In this document: positions 63,581-64,000 of the stretch, piece after piece | Numbering within the stretch: position 1 is the stretch's first letter | Layout of the letters: each line of letters starts with the position of its first letter | Origin: Ancylothrix sp036704045 | GTDB lineage: Bacteria; Cyanobacteriota; Cyanobacteriia; Cyanobacteriales; Oscillatoriaceae | Reading direction: 5' to 3' | Assembly (NCBI GenBank): GCA_036704045.1 | Contig: DATNQM010000016.1 | Span: forward strand, 1 to 64,000 | Length of the DNA: 64,000 bases | Program-made: the position numbers and the translations under genes | Notes under the pieces: model-generated | Told to the model about the DNA's origin: nothing | Databases searched by the model: none | Seen by the model: only the letters and a program-made list of their open reading frames with translations

Positions 63581-64000
63581 GTGACTCCCACACACAAAAA
63601 ATTAAGTATGCTACTACTAGCGGCCACCTGCACTGTCTTGGCTGCTACCCACACCGGCTGCGGCAGTCAACAAGCTTATATCCGCCGCCTCACCGTTACC
63701 CGACAATGCCAAGGTTGTACCCTTGAAAGAGCCAACCTCAGCAACGTAGTCCTCTCTGGTGCCAATATGAGAGGGTCAAAACTACGCAACGCAGACCTCA
63801 AAAGCGCTAACTTATTCTCTGCCGACCTCAAAGGTGCCGACCTCAAAGGTGCTGACCTCAAAGGTGCCGACCTCAGAGGTGCAATTCTTGCCGGTGCCGA
63901 CCTCAAAGGTGCCGACCTCAAAGGTGCCGACCTCAGCGGTGCTGACCTCAAAGGTGCCGACCTCACCGACGCAGACTTGGGTTATGCCGATCTCTCGGAT
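63581..64000 (+). CDS. Pentapeptide-repeat lipoprotein-like protein (partial, runs off window)
   Basis: An open frame of 140 codons reaching the window end. GTG 63581 gives MTPTHKKLSMLLLAATC with a signal-like hydrophobic core and a possible lipobox (HTGC); ATG 63608 is the alternative. After the signal come RQCQGCTLERANLS and then about fifteen A(D/N)LKG pentapeptides. The exported N-terminus suggests a periplasmic or outer-membrane location. The repeats are unusually uniform at DNA level (CTCAAAGGTGCCGAC), which indicates recent tandem expansion. It shares the CQG lead-in with the gene at 5310. Confidence 0.82.
   Translation, partial: MTPTHKKLSMLLLAATCTVLAATHTGCGSQQAYIRRLTVTRQCQGCTLERANLSNVVLSGANMRGSKLRNADLKSANLFSADLKGADLKGADLKGADLRGAILAGADLKGADLKGADLSGADLKGADLTDADLGYADLSD

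Noticed and set aside
63676..63966. Minus-strand frame rich in RSAPL repeats at the right edge
   Set aside because: It is the antisense of the plus-strand pentapeptide repeats, which have a signal peptide and family-like text.

Overview
The window comes from the chromosome of an oxygenic cyanobacterium. It carries psbA (D1 protein), chlI (magnesium chelatase), a CRR7-type NDH-1 protein, ferredoxin-type ispG, a group 2 sigma factor, and many small proteins known mainly from cyanobacteria (DUF2854-, DUF3155- and DUF29-like). The very large multi-PAS/GAF signalling proteins, pentapeptide-repeat proteins and moderate-to-low GC suggest a filamentous, Oscillatoriales-like organism; this is inferred from gene content only. 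I found no rRNA, tRNA, CRISPR array, prophage or complete insertion sequence. The only mobile trace is the N-terminal end of an IS5-like transposase at the left edge.

Layout. 1-10 kb: transposase fragment, GT39-like glycosyltransferase, a Ser/Thr kinase fused to VIT and VWA domains, a pentapeptide protein, a membrane protein, dapB, chlI, ruvC and a glutathione peroxidase. 10.7-22.4 kb: a signalling island made of a CBS/PAS/GGDEF/EAL protein, a receiver-GGDEF protein, and a 2405-residue hybrid histidine kinase with an ethylene-receptor-type membrane domain and a cyanobacteriochrome-type GAF domain. 22.6-36.4 kb: crr7, DUF2854, small hypotheticals, priA, a sigma factor, a GNAT acetyltransferase, a K+ channel, argD, obgE and an S-layer-homology protein. 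36.4-47.7 kb: two TPR proteins, a Hik2-like kinase, DUF3155, a PadR regulator with a probable cytochrome b6 haem-assembly gene, asnS, a sulfotransferase and an anti-sigma-type ATPase. 48.2-64 kb: an EF-G-like GTPase, DUF29, a C-terminal processing protease, ispG, sbcC, another large sensor kinase, psbA, and a second pentapeptide protein running off the right edge.

Most notable is the 10.7-22.4 kb island. The hybrid kinase keeps the copper/ethylene ligands at the same spacing as plant ETR1. It also has a DXCF plus Cys-His cysteine pair 28 residues apart, as in blue/green cyanobacteriochromes. A diguanylate cyclase response regulator lies 76 bp downstream on the same strand, and a bifunctional GGDEF-EAL protein converges on it. 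I infer that gas and light signals are turned into a cyclic-di-GMP output. The sensor resembles Synechocystis Slr1212 (SynEtr1/UirS), but is far larger and carries its own receiver and HPt domains.

Other points of interest are a set of palindromes upstream of the PadR gene inside a 1.27 kb gene-free stretch, and a dispersed family of AAACCCGG-type intergenic hairpins. Motif substitutions occur in the EF-G-like protein (His to Ser in G3), PriA (DEEH to DEEY) and D1 (Gly98).
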